The notes: generated by a model not told the origin, from the sequence alone. A DNA stretch of 64,000 nucleotides from an uncultured Draconibacterium sp. (GCF_963677155.1 NZ_OY781884.1:3840501-3904500); one strand, 5' to 3'. Counted from the first letter of the stretch, positions 8,630 to 17,594 are shown. Made by a program: numbers and translations.

Positions 8630-9628
8630 ATGAAGGAAATGTCACTAGTTACAGGTGTAAATGGTCATCTGGGCAACAATTTATTACGGAATCTTTTGGG
8701 AAAAGGTATTAATGTAAAAGGAACAGTACGAAACTTGGCAGATAAGGCACCATTTAAGGACTTGGATTTTGTTCCCACATATGCAGACTTAATGGATAAA
8801 AAGTCTCTACTCTCGGCTTTAGCAGGAGTTGACATTTTATATCAAGTAGCTGCGGTATTCAAAATTTGGACTCCCAATCCGGGAAAAGATATTTATGAAG
8901 CCAATATGACCACTACCCGAAATATTATGGAAGCGGCTATTGAAATGAAAGTAAAAAGAGTAGTTTATGTAAGTTCTATTGCTGCTGTTGCAAGAGAAAG
9001 AATCCCAATGAACCCTGATATCTTTAATGATGAAAAAGAAAATGTCTATTACCGTTCTAAAATTGATAGTGAAAAGCTAGCATGGAACATTGCTAAAAAG
9101 CATGGTTTAGATATGATAAGTGTTTGTCCCTCAGCCATGATTGGCTCTCATGCCGTAAGACTTACGCCTTCGCATAACTTGCTACGGATGGTACTTAACA
9201 GAGAAATATTTGCAGATAGTCAGTTTTATGTCAATTGGGTCGATGTAAAAGATGTGGCCGAAGGATGTTATTTGGCAGCTGTAAAAGGTAAAAATGGAGA
9301 AAGATATGGTTTAGGAACACCAAAGGCTGTAGGTCTAACCGATATTGTACAAATGGCACAAGAACTTTTCCCTGAACTTAGAATAAAAAAAACTTTCAAA
9401 ATGCCTAGATGGATGCTTGACTTAAGTGCATCTGTTTTTGAAAATATTTCGAAATTCAATAAAAAAGAGCCTATGATGCTCAAATCTCAAGTTAGAATGT
9501 ATTACAAATTACAACAAGATATGGATATTAGTAAGTCGGTAAGGGAACTTGGGTATTTTCCAAAAGAAGGAGTCGAAGCAATTAAAGAAGCTCTTGTCTT
9601 TCTAAAAGAGAATCCGAATATTAAATAG
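8630..9628 (+). CDS. NAD(P)-dependent extended SDR (epimerase/reductase)
   Basis: 332 residues with a Rossmann fold: nucleotide motif TGVNGHLG (8-15), YVSS around 113-116 and catalytic YYRSK (Tyr140, Lys144). The sequence is closest in look to dihydroflavonol-4-reductase-like / 3-beta-HSD-like extended SDRs rather than to sugar-nucleotide epimerases. It should oxidise or reduce a hydroxyl/carbonyl group on an unknown, perhaps aromatic or lipid, substrate in the cytoplasm. The upstream Crp/Fnr gene may control it. Confidence 0.78.
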   Translation: MKEMSLVTGVNGHLGNNLLRNLLGKGINVKGTVRNLADKAPFKDLDFVPTYADLMDKKSLLSALAGVDILYQVAAVFKIWTPNPGKDIYEANMTTTRNIMEAAIEMKVKRVVYVSSIAAVARERIPMNPDIFNDEKENVYYRSKIDSEKLAWNIAKKHGLDMISVCPSAMIGSHAVRLTPSHNLLRMVLNREIFADSQFYVNWVDVKDVAEGCYLAAVKGKNGERYGLGTPKAVGLTDIVQMAQELFPELRIKKTFKMPRWMLDLSASVFENISKFNKKEPMMLKSQVRMYYKLQQDMDISKSVRELGYFPKEGVEAIKEALVFLKENPNIK

Positions 9629-9631
9629 AAT

Positions 9632-9772
9632 GCCAGCAGGTAACAATAAATATAGGTCATTGGACGGAAAGTACTAAATTTGAACATGAATTCCTTTAAT
9701 AAAACATATAGCGATTTGATAATATGGAGCGTTTGAAACGCCCATCGCCCCATAGCCAAACCGTCAGCTACC
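9632..9772 (+). repeat. Possible degenerate attC-like element B
   Basis: The gap after the SDR gene starts TGCCAGCAGGTAACAA and ends ACCGTCAGCTACC directly before the ATG at 9773. That end echoes ACCGTCAG inside element A (7849-7856). A small perfect hairpin GCGTTTgAAACGC lies at about 9729-9741. The long arms pair poorly, so this is a weak member of the family. Confidence 0.3.
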
Positions 9773-11008
9773 ATGAAAATTATGAAGAAAATACTAATAA
9801 TTAGCAGTATCCTATTTCTATTGGTTTTTAATATTTATGCTCAAACCCCGACAATCGGATTAGAAGAAAATGAAATAAGAATTGGGATTGTCGACAGCAT
9901 TTATTCGAACATACTTAAAGAGAATAGAACAATATGGATTTCCATACCAAGAAGTGCTGAAGATTCACAAAAGAAATTTCCGGTTTTGTATGTTCTTGAC
10001 GGTAGAGCCCATTTTTACTCAACGGTAGGTATGCTTCATCAGCTAAGTGTGTCCAATGGCAATACCATTCTTCCTGAAATGATTGTTGTAGCGATTTCAA
10101 ATGTCGATCGAATAAGAGATTTAACCCCGAGTCAAGTAGCTTATCTCCCAAATTCAGGGGGAGCCGAAAATTTCTCTGATTTTTTGGAAAAGGAGTTGGT
10201 TCCTTATATTGATGAAAAATATCCTACTACACCCTATCGTACACTTATTGGTCATTCCTGGGGAGGTTTATTTGTGCTTAATAACTTAATTCACCATTCT
10301 GAGATTTTTGATAACTACGTAACAATTGACCCAAGCATCAGATGGGATCATATGAACTTCTTTAAAGAGGCAAGCCAAATATTAAAAAATGAAAGATTTG
10401 ATAGAAAGTCCCTCTATTTAGCAGTAGCTAACAGGCTTCCAAAGGGCTTAGATCTAAGCTCGGTTGTAAATGATACCTTGAAATCATCTGAACACATGAG
10501 AACGATTTTGCAGTTTAATCAAATTTGCTCTAAATCATCTGGACTTAATTTTGATTGGAGATTTTACCCAAACGACAATCATAATGGTGTGCCTTTTATT
10601 GCCATCTATGATGCGCTTCGCTCCTTGTTCGAATGGTATAATTTTGATGAGGAGTTTTTGTTTCAGGAAGGGGCAGATATAGGGGTACAGGAATTGATGG
10701 ATACAATTACTATGCACTTTGAAAACATTTCTGATCACTTTGGCTATACCTTTTTACCACCAGAGATCACCATCAACCGATTTGGAAACATTATAATGGC
10801 TGAGCAGCAGTATGACAAAGCATCTGCGCTGTATGATCTAAATGTCAGGAATTACCCAAACAGTTTTCGAGTATATGATGCTATGGGAGATTGCTATCGT
10901 AACCAGGGTAAAACAGAAATGGCAATCACATTTTATGAGAAATCCCTTGAAATTGAAGAGACAGAGAATGTACAAAGAAAGTTGAACAATTTATTACAAT
11001 CAAAATAA
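9773..11008 (+). CDS. Secreted alpha/beta-hydrolase (Fes/esterase D type) with C-terminal TPR
   Basis: 411 residues. A signal peptide (about 1-24, ending IYAQ) is followed by a putative esterase domain (PF00756 type) with nucleophile elbow GHSWGG (Ser162) and a likely catalytic His in NDNHNGVPF (about 267). The last ~60 residues have tetratricopeptide-like helices (AMGDCYRNQGKTEMAITFYE). Relatives hydrolyse siderophore esters or acyl esters in the periplasm. The substrate is not deducible. The start codon follows element B without any gap, so its ribosome site lies inside that element. Confidence 0.8.
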   Translation: MKIMKKILIISSILFLLVFNIYAQTPTIGLEENEIRIGIVDSIYSNILKENRTIWISIPRSAEDSQKKFPVLYVLDGRAHFYSTVGMLHQLSVSNGNTILPEMIVVAISNVDRIRDLTPSQVAYLPNSGGAENFSDFLEKELVPYIDEKYPTTPYRTLIGHSWGGLFVLNNLIHHSEIFDNYVTIDPSIRWDHMNFFKEASQILKNERFDRKSLYLAVANRLPKGLDLSSVVNDTLKSSEHMRTILQFNQICSKSSGLNFDWRFYPNDNHNGVPFIAIYDALRSLFEWYNFDEEFLFQEGADIGVQELMDTITMHFENISDHFGYTFLPPEITINRFGNIIMAEQQYDKASALYDLNVRNYPNSFRVYDAMGDCYRNQGKTEMAITFYEKSLEIEETENVQRKLNNLLQSK

Positions 11009-11071
11009 TTGTCAGGTCTATTATTAAAATTGCTCATTTTAACTAAATATGAATTAAATACGGAAGGTTTT

Positions 11072-11196
11072 GTATAAATAATTGCAGTAAAAGCGCTAAA
11101 TATCAAGGTTTGCAGCCCACTCAAACTGTGTCGCGGTTTGACAGGAAACTACCACGCAATCTGCCACTACTCGTACAATTTACCGTTGTGCACCAT
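11072..11196 (+). repeat. attC-like inverted-repeat element C
   Basis: Left arm around 11072-11095 pairs imperfectly with the right arm 11155-11180. The internal block TTTGACAGGAAACT (11137-11150) matches elements A and G. The right arm (CGCAATCTGCCACTACTC ... ACCGTTGTGCACCAT, 11155-11196) is nearly the same as that of element H (18831-18871). The element follows the esterase gene and ends in GTTGTGCACC. Confidence 0.55.
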
Positions 11197-11245
11197 TTAA
11201 CCCAAAGTTCACTACAGTAGATAAGGTTATTTTCTAAAGTCTTTC

Positions 11246-11253
11246 TACTTTTG
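11246..11253 (+). promoter_or_regulatory. Possible -7 promoter box for the membrane-kinase gene
   Basis: TACTTTTG fits the TAnnTTTG -7 consensus and lies 41 bases before the ATG at 11294, just beyond element C. No convincing TTTG -33 box is found at the right distance. Confidence 0.3.
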
Positions 11254-11293
11254 AAATTTTGTTCTTAATCTATTTTTTACTATTATATTTTTT

Positions 11294-12592
11294 ATGAAAA
11301 GAACCACTATTCTTTTAAAGATTATCATCTTTGGTATTGGTCTATTTGTGATGGCTTTGGGGGTGGCTTTATCTGTTAAAGCTGATTTGGGCGTTTCGCC
11401 AATATCTTGTATTCCATATGTTTATTGTTTTAAATTGCCTTTTACGTTGGGAACACTAACCATTTTTTTCAACCTGATTCTTATACTCATTCAAATAGGA
11501 ATACTCCGCAAAAATTATCGTTTACTTCAATTATTACAGCTACCAGTTGTTTTTGCATTTGGTACATTTATTGATTTAGCACTTCATTTAGTTTCAGATT
11601 TAAATGTTTCCAATTACTACTGGCAAGCCTTCTGGTGTTTGATGAGTTGTGTAGTAATAGCATTTGGCGTTTTTTTAGAAGTAAAAGCAAAACTAACCTA
11701 TTTGCCAGGAGAAGGATTAGCTATGGCCATTTCCGATACTTTTAACAAGGAGTTCGGGAAAGCAAAAATTGCAGTCGATAGTTCAATGGTTTTGTTGGGC
11801 TTAATAAGTTCTTTTGTGTTTCTCCATCAACTTGCAGGAATAAGGGAAGGAACGATTGTAGCAGCTGTTTTTGTGGGGTTTATTACCAAATTCTTCCATC
11901 GAAAAATACATCTTTTTGATTCGTGGCTTGAATCAGTTGTTGATACTCCATCAGATGAAAGGCTTGTAGAGAGTGGTTTCAAGAACAATCTGGTTATCAC
12001 CATTTCCAGAGAGTATGGTAGTGGCGGTCATGAAATAGGAAAGCTGTTGGCTAAAAAGTTGGGAGTATCGTTTTATGATAAAGAAATTATTGAGCTTACG
12101 ACTAAAGAAAGTGGATTTACATTAGATTATATCCAACAGAACGAACAAAAATTAACACATTCACTCTTATCTGAACTTTACGAACAAAATTATGCCTATG
12201 TGTATGAGCAGCAACCACCTCTCGATGTTTTATTTTTAGTTCAGAGTAAAATTATAAGAGATATATCCTTAAAGGAATCATGCGTTATTGTTGGACGTTG
12301 TGCCAATTTCATTCTAAAACATAACCCCAATTGCTTTAATGTATTTATTCATGCCAACAAAAAATATCGAAAAGAGAAAATCACCCATGAGTATGACATT
12401 AAATCTGAAATTACGGATAGCAAATTAGAAAAAACAGACAGAGAACGAGCGAACTATTGCTTACATTACACGGGTGAAAATTGGAATAATGCAAAGAATT
12501 ATCATTTGACGATAGATAGGTCTACGTATGATACAGATAAGGTCGTTGAGATAATTACTAATTCAATTAAAAACAGGAAGTTAAATGACTAA
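11294..12592 (+). CDS. YczE-type membrane protein fused to a cytidylate-kinase-like domain
   Basis: 432 residues in two parts. Residues 1-~200 hold about five membrane segments of the YczE/DUF6198 type (GLFVMALGVALSVKADLGVS, then EGTIVAAVFVGFITKFF). Residues ~232-430 are a P-loop domain like cytidylate kinase-like proteins (VITISREYGSGGHEIG, about 234-249; later CVIVGRCANFIL). The kinase part faces the cytoplasm. The phosphate acceptor is unknown, and the loop is the glycine-rich variant of this family rather than a textbook GxxxxGKS. The fusion occurs in other Bacteroidota and Firmicutes, so it is not an assembly artefact. Confidence 0.75.
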   Translation: MKRTTILLKIIIFGIGLFVMALGVALSVKADLGVSPISCIPYVYCFKLPFTLGTLTIFFNLILILIQIGILRKNYRLLQLLQLPVVFAFGTFIDLALHLVSDLNVSNYYWQAFWCLMSCVVIAFGVFLEVKAKLTYLPGEGLAMAISDTFNKEFGKAKIAVDSSMVLLGLISSFVFLHQLAGIREGTIVAAVFVGFITKFFHRKIHLFDSWLESVVDTPSDERLVESGFKNNLVITISREYGSGGHEIGKLLAKKLGVSFYDKEIIELTTKESGFTLDYIQQNEQKLTHSLLSELYEQNYAYVYEQQPPLDVLFLVQSKIIRDISLKESCVIVGRCANFILKHNPNCFNVFIHANKKYRKEKITHEYDIKSEITDSKLEKTDRERANYCLHYTGENWNNAKNYHLTIDRSTYDTDKVVEIITNSIKNRKLND

Positions 12593-12674
12593 TTTAGTGA
12601 AACGTTTATCAAAAAAACGATGTCAACACTCCAATTAAAAAAACATACATTATAATTAAAAAAATACAAGAAAA

Positions 12675-13940
12675 ATGAAAGAAACAAAGAAAATACTCGT
12701 ATTGGGTTGCAATTTTGCTGGACTTACAGTCTCACGCTACTTACACAAGGAATTGGGGAAAGCAGCTGAAATCACAGTAATTGACCGAAAAAATTACATC
12801 AATTTTATTCCAAATATTCCTATTGAGGTCTTTAATAATCACAACCCAGAGGACACTATGGAATTTCCATTTCAAAAACATTTAAAATCTGATGGCAGTT
12901 CTTTTATCCAGGCAGAAGTTGAGAATATTGATGCTGATAATAAAACGGTGTATTTTACACCAAATGAACGAGAAGGTTCTGCTCAGGAATCAATAACCTA
13001 TGACTATTTAGTTATTGCTACCGGTTGTAAACTAGCTTTTGATGAAATTGAAGGGTTTGCCGAATTTGGTCATACTTTCTCAGATACATTTTATGGAAAC
13101 AAAGTCCGCAATTATTTACATAATGAATACAAAGGTGGGCACATTGCAATTGGCTCTGACAGATTTATTCAAGGTCAAAGTCCTAAACTTCCGAAAATGC
13201 CAACGGCATTAGCTGCGTGCGAAGGACCAACAGTTGAACTTGCGTTTTCATTAGCAGATTGGTTAGAAAAACATAAAAAAGGAAACGCAAAAAACATCAC
13301 CCTTTTTACACCAGGTGAAGTTATAGCAGAAGATGCAGGTGAAAAGATTTTAGGTGAATTATTACCTATGGTTTCAGGAATGGGTTATGGCTACAAAAAA
13401 GGGACGGTTGGTATAAAAAGATTAACAAAAGATGCTATAGAGTTTAAAGACGGAACAAGTTTAGAGGCTGAAATGAAAATAATTTTTCCTAATTGGGAAC
13501 CTCACAGTTTTATGAAAGGACTTCCGTTTGTGGATGACCAAGGTTTTGTAGTAACTGATTTACATATGAGAAATCCTGATTATCCAGAAATATTTGCGGT
13601 TGGAGATGCAGCGGCAGTTACAATTCCTAAATTGGGTTCATTGGGCCATACGGAGTGTGAAATAGCTTCTAAAGTAATTGCTAAAGACATATTGGGTAAT
13701 ACTGAAGAAATAGAACCTTTACATCAAATGGTTATATGTTTTGGCGATTTGGGAAATCACAAGGGGTTTTATATGCACACGGATGAATGGTATGGAGGAA
13801 ATACAAGTATCTTAAAAATGGGATATACCCCATATATTTTGAAAATGGGTTTCAAAACAATGTATGAAACATTAGGTGGAAAAATTCCAGGTTGGGGAAT
13901 GCCAATTTCTGAAATTGTTGGCGACCATACTATTATATAG
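12675..13940 (+). CDS. FAD/NAD(P)-dependent oxidoreductase, sulfide:quinone reductase-like
   Basis: 421 residues of the two-dinucleotide-binding-domain flavoprotein type. The N-terminal FAD motif is LGCNFAGL; the ATG motif is YDYLVIATG (about 110-117) and the second FAD motif is EIFAVGDAA. The C-terminal amphipathic region may touch the membrane. Sulfide:quinone reductases use paired redox cysteines. Here Cys182 (AACEGP) aligns with one of them, but no cysteine follows the GDAA motif directly. It may therefore be a divergent SQR or another quinone reductase. It starts 82 bases after the membrane-kinase gene. Confidence 0.7.
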   Translation: MKETKKILVLGCNFAGLTVSRYLHKELGKAAEITVIDRKNYINFIPNIPIEVFNNHNPEDTMEFPFQKHLKSDGSSFIQAEVENIDADNKTVYFTPNEREGSAQESITYDYLVIATGCKLAFDEIEGFAEFGHTFSDTFYGNKVRNYLHNEYKGGHIAIGSDRFIQGQSPKLPKMPTALAACEGPTVELAFSLADWLEKHKKGNAKNITLFTPGEVIAEDAGEKILGELLPMVSGMGYGYKKGTVGIKRLTKDAIEFKDGTSLEAEMKIIFPNWEPHSFMKGLPFVDDQGFVVTDLHMRNPDYPEIFAVGDAAAVTIPKLGSLGHTECEIASKVIAKDILGNTEEIEPLHQMVICFGDLGNHKGFYMHTDEWYGGNTSILKMGYTPYILKMGFKTMYETLGGKIPGWGMPISEIVGDHTII

Positions 13941-13973
13941 CGTATGAAAAAGAAAATAAGAGAGTAATAAAAG

Positions 13974-14108
13974 TGCATAACAATGTATATGAAAAATAGG
14001 TGAAACATTAGCAAATCAATAATTTGGGTTCTTATCAAAGCTTGCGTTTAATCGAGAGTTTCGTGCTTCGAAATCGCCTACTTTTCATATACTTATTTGT
14101 TATGGGCA
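13974..14108 (+). repeat. attC-like inverted-repeat element D (best-paired copy)
   Basis: Left arm 13974-14002 (TGCATAACAATGTATATG ... ATAGGTG) and right arm 14075-14108 (CGCCTACTTTTCATATAC ... TTGTTATGGGCA) are near-perfect inverted copies about 135 bases end to end, with an unpaired 3-4 base bulge. The outer ends read GCATAAC and GTTATGG, like the inverse and direct core sites of attC. The middle has GTGCTTCGAAATCGCC, shared with element A. It sits between the oxidoreductase and the next same-strand gene. Confidence 0.6.
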
Positions 14109-14154
14109 TTCCTACAGAGAACGAGCATTCGCTTAAGGATAACATTTAAAAAAG

Positions 14155-15411
14155 ATGATTCAAAATAAAGATTTATTAAAAAAATGCCTGAAAGAGATTG
14201 AAATTAAATTGAATTGGGTTGATTCAACTCAATGGCAACAAAAACATTTTGAATCATTAAGTGAGATAATTTATAAAAAAACCAATGTTAGTTTAAGCCC
14301 ACTAACACTAAAAAGATTATGGGGAAAAGTAAAATACGATTCAACACCTTCTGCAAGTACGCTTGATACACTTGCACGATTTTTAGATCATGACGATTGG
14401 ATTGATTATCAGTGCAATAAAAGCACATATAAAACATTTAACCTCAAATTAAATTATTTAAAGAACAAAAAAGCAATACTTATTACAAGTATTGTTATAG
14501 GTGGATTAGCTCTAATTATTGGTGCCGTAAAATTGAATGCAATTTTGTTTCCAAGAGATTATTCAGATTTTGAGTTTTCCGTCCGAAAGTTATCTTCAAA
14601 CCTGCCCAATACTGTATATTTTAAGTATAACGTTAAAAATACCGATGCCGATTCTGTTATCATTCAACAATCCTGGGATCCTAAATTACATCATATTGTA
14701 GATAAAAATAAAACAGATTTTTCTTGTATTTACTATTATCCGGGATATTATAAAACCAAATTGGTTCTTGACAATAAGGTTGTTTCACAAAAAGACTTGT
14801 ATGTTAACTCAAATGGTTGGCTTGGAATTATACATAAAGAACCAATTCCAATTTATCTGAATTCGAAAGATATCTTAGACAGTAATGTCATTTCGATAAA
14901 AGAAAGCCATTTGCTCAATGCCGGATTTGATTTGAACCTTGAAGTGCCTTATTCAACAATAAATCTTGTTGAAGAGTTTGACAGTATACAGGGTGATGAT
15001 TTTGAGCTTCAAGCAAGGTTTAAACAAACCTACCCAAAAGGAGAAGCAATATGCCAAAAGTCTGCACTCATAATATTATGCGAGGATGGATATTTTTATA
15101 TTCCCCAATCGATAAAAGGTTGCGTTAATGAGCTTAATATGTATATTCCGGACAAGGTGATTAATGCGATAGATTCTGACCTAAGTAATCTTGGAATTGA
15201 AAATGCAGCCATTGTTAATTTAAAACTAAAAGTATCAAATGGAATTTTTGACCTGAAAATAAATAACAACAAAAATATAGTTGATACTTTATCCTTGAAT
15301 CCTGGAAAGATCGTTGGGGTTAAAATTGGATTTCATGGAACAGGAGAAGTTTATTCTTTAAGTCTAAAATCCGGGAATGGAGAATATACAATGCGCGATT
15401 TTTTGCCTTGA
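14155..15411 (+). CDS. Putative membrane-tethered regulator with extracytoplasmic domain
   Basis: 418 residues. The N-terminus (about 15-85) has a pattern seen in many Bacteroidota membrane proteins and likely folds as a helix-turn-helix (SEIIYKKTNVSLSPLTLKRL, then TLDTLARFLDHDDWIDY). One membrane segment (about 107-127) leads to a large beta-rich outer domain that includes a PKD-like stretch (YFKYNVKNTDADSVIIQ). This topology suggests a sensor that binds DNA inside and a ligand outside. No enzymatic motif is visible. The function call is inference. Confidence 0.5.
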   Translation: MIQNKDLLKKCLKEIEIKLNWVDSTQWQQKHFESLSEIIYKKTNVSLSPLTLKRLWGKVKYDSTPSASTLDTLARFLDHDDWIDYQCNKSTYKTFNLKLNYLKNKKAILITSIVIGGLALIIGAVKLNAILFPRDYSDFEFSVRKLSSNLPNTVYFKYNVKNTDADSVIIQQSWDPKLHHIVDKNKTDFSCIYYYPGYYKTKLVLDNKVVSQKDLYVNSNGWLGIIHKEPIPIYLNSKDILDSNVISIKESHLLNAGFDLNLEVPYSTINLVEEFDSIQGDDFELQARFKQTYPKGEAICQKSALIILCEDGYFYIPQSIKGCVNELNMYIPDKVINAIDSDLSNLGIENAAIVNLKLKVSNGIFDLKINNNKNIVDTLSLNPGKIVGVKIGFHGTGEVYSLSLKSGNGEYTMRDFLP

Positions 15412-15434
15412 ATGATTTTGTACAAACTTGATAT

Positions 15435-15462
15435 GCCTGTGAACACAGGCTTTCCACTCTAA
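15435..15462. repeat. Short stem-loop repeat, copy 2
   Basis: GCCTGTG-aa-CACAGGC forms a perfect 7-bp stem followed by TTTCCACTCTAA. Compare 5478-5504: different stem bases, same GGCTTTCC(G/A)CTCTA tail. It lies directly after a coding region in both cases. Confidence 0.45.
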
Positions 15463-15507
15463 TGTGTAGTATTGAGCCATTAATTGTTAAACATAAAAAA
15501 CAAAAAA

Positions 15508-16674
15508 ATGGTTCGAATACTAAAACAAAAAAGATTATTGACTCTAATCGGAGCAGTAATATTTGCTTGCACTGTGAATGCTGCAGATTATCCTTTTAAA
15601 GAAAAAAAATGGAAAATAATTAATGCAGAAAACAATCAGGAAACTCAAAAAGAACTTTCTGTTGAGGATGATAAGGAAGTATTGCTTTTACCTCAAAACC
15701 ACATAGCATTATTAAATGAGCAATATTCAAACTTTACGATTGAGTTTGATGTAAAAGGAGGTTCCATGCCTGGTATCGGCTTTCGGTCAACTAATCTTCT
15801 GGATTTTGAATACTTTTATTTAAGACTTGATAATAGTGGGAAAAACACAGCAATCCAGTATTTTCCTGTATTTAATGGAGCAGATGCCTGGACAATATAT
15901 AATTATCCAAAATACGAATCGGTTGCCAATTTTTCTGACAGCGACTGGATACATATAAAATTAGAAGTCTATAAAGATAATATGCGCGTATTTGTGAATG
16001 ACGAAGTTGCTCCCAATATGAACGTGAAGTTAAAAAATACGAATCAAGTAGCAGGTAAAATATTTCTCAAGGCTGGGTTTAAAGATTCATATTTTAGAAA
16101 TGTTGAAATAGAGGAATTAAAAGAAGGCTTTGATTTTGTTGTCGAAGACAATCCGAATAAATATATTGACAGGTGGAGATTATCAAAACAATTTGAGGTA
16201 GATTTTAATTGTGCACAAGAGATTTATTCAAAGTATATAGAACAAATCCAGCAAGAAAATTGGAAAACAATTATTGCAGATAATGATGGTATTGTAAACA
16301 TATCTAAATACTACGACCACCCAAAAAATGTTATAATAGCAACAACCGTGATTTTTTCTGACCATGAAAAAGAGGTGGACTTACTCTTCGACTATTCATT
16401 TTCTATGGTTATAGGATTAAATCGTTCAATTTTATTTTGCGGAACAGAATTAGATACAAAAAACTCCATGCGAATGATTGATGGTGAAGAGAAACTTACA
16501 TTAAACCTTAAAGAGGGAAGCAATGAACTTGTATTTATGATTAAAGCAGATGATGTTTGGCAGGAGGCTGTAAATAATCCTCCATATTTGGGCAGAAAAC
16601 AGGCTGCTAATTGGGGATTTATTGCAAGATTAAATAATTATGATGGAATAAGAATTGGAGATGACACGAAATAG
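15508..16674 (+). CDS. Secreted protein with concanavalin-like (DUF1080-type) domain
   Basis: 388 residues from the ATG at 15508, chosen over an in-frame TTG at 15484 because the signal peptide (LLTLIGAVIFACTVNAA) then starts properly and an A-rich Bacteroidota-style leader precedes it. Residues ~45-200 look like a laminin-G/DUF1080 jelly roll (FTIEFDVKGGSMPGIGFRS, DWIHIKLEVYKDNMRVFVND). Residues ~220-388 are another beta-rich region without known family. Such domains bind or cleave glycans outside the cell. No catalytic residues can be named. It follows the tethered regulator by 96 bases and may be its partner. Confidence 0.55.
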   Translation: MVRILKQKRLLTLIGAVIFACTVNAADYPFKEKKWKIINAENNQETQKELSVEDDKEVLLLPQNHIALLNEQYSNFTIEFDVKGGSMPGIGFRSTNLLDFEYFYLRLDNSGKNTAIQYFPVFNGADAWTIYNYPKYESVANFSDSDWIHIKLEVYKDNMRVFVNDEVAPNMNVKLKNTNQVAGKIFLKAGFKDSYFRNVEIEELKEGFDFVVEDNPNKYIDRWRLSKQFEVDFNCAQEIYSKYIEQIQQENWKTIIADNDGIVNISKYYDHPKNVIIATTVIFSDHEKEVDLLFDYSFSMVIGLNRSILFCGTELDTKNSMRMIDGEEKLTLNLKEGSNELVFMIKADDVWQEAVNNPPYLGRKQAANWGFIARLNNYDGIRIGDDTK

Positions 16675-16678
16675 CAAG

Positions 16679-16949
16679 GTATGCAGGGGTTTCAGCCAAA
16701 TAAACAATAGTAAAAAACAAATAATTGGATTACATTAGCTAACAGAGACCAGATTGAATTGAATGTTTTTATATTAAAATAATGTAAGGAAAATGGAGGA
16801 TAAAACACCATTTAACAACAATGCATCATACGCCATGTGGGAGTTAGATGGTGTTCAAGTGTTTGGTTCTTTTCTAAATCTTTATCTCAGTTTGATATAT
16901 CAGAGCTTTGAAAACCAACACGGCGTATATATTCAACGTTAGCAGCAGG
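16679..16949 (+). repeat. attC-like element F, preceded by a stray arm
   Basis: This 337-base gap holds no convincing gene. At 16679-16696 GTATGCAGGGGTTTCAGC resembles the left arm of element G (GTATGCGGGTTTCAG). Further on, ATACGCCATGTGG (16828-16840) pairs with CCAACACGGCGTAT (16915-16928), and the element ends CAACGTTAGCAGCAGG (about 16934-16949). A 49-codon frame (16793-16942) runs through it but ends in the repeat and looks accidental. Confidence 0.45.
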
Positions 16950-17011
16950 CAACGCAACCAAATGCCATTAATAAACATCATTATACTAATGATTAATAAC
17001 AAATAAATGAT

Positions 17012-17563
17012 ATGAAAACAAATAGACTTTTACTCTTGATTTTTGTGTTTATTTTGATGGCATGTGAAAAAAGCAACGACGATAAATTATCTGTGTTGTC
17101 AACTTTAAAAGGAGAAAATGGATTTACCTATAATGAGAGTTTGAAACAATGGACTGAACTCAAAGACATAAATGGCAACTCATATATATACCAAACAACT
17201 TTCGTTTCATGGACAGGATTCGGTAGTATAACTGAATTGAAGATTGAAGAAGGTATAGTAACTTCGAGAGTTTACCAAGAGTTCAAAACAAACGAGACAA
17301 ATGGACAAAGGGAAATAATTGACACATATACCGAAACAAAGACTAATTTGGGTAGTCATGATAAAGGGGCAAATTCATTAACCATTGATGACCTCTATAA
17401 TTCTTGTGCAAGTGAATATTTAACAGTGGATAAGGAGAATAACACATTGTATTTTGAGACTGAATTAGATGGATTAATGACTTTATGCGGATTTGTGCCA
17501 GAGGGATGTATGGACGATTGCTTTAGAGGTGTAAAGATTAATTCTTTTAAATGGATTGACTAA
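17012..17563 (+). CDS. Hypothetical lipoprotein
   Basis: 183 residues. The signal peptide ends in a lipobox (FILMAC, Cys18), followed by a charged linker (EKSNDDK), so it should be anchored in the outer or inner membrane. The rest is beta-rich and hydrophilic, with several aromatic residues and cysteines near the end (LCGFVPEGCMDDCFRG) that could form disulfides. I recognise no family. It stands alone between two inverted-repeat elements, as a single-gene cassette would. Confidence 0.6.
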   Translation: MKTNRLLLLIFVFILMACEKSNDDKLSVLSTLKGENGFTYNESLKQWTELKDINGNSYIYQTTFVSWTGFGSITELKIEEGIVTSRVYQEFKTNETNGQREIIDTYTETKTNLGSHDKGANSLTIDDLYNSCASEYLTVDKENNTLYFETELDGLMTLCGFVPEGCMDDCFRGVKINSFKWID

Positions 17564-17594
17564 GCGCCCTTTGATTTACAAATAATTCCAGCTG

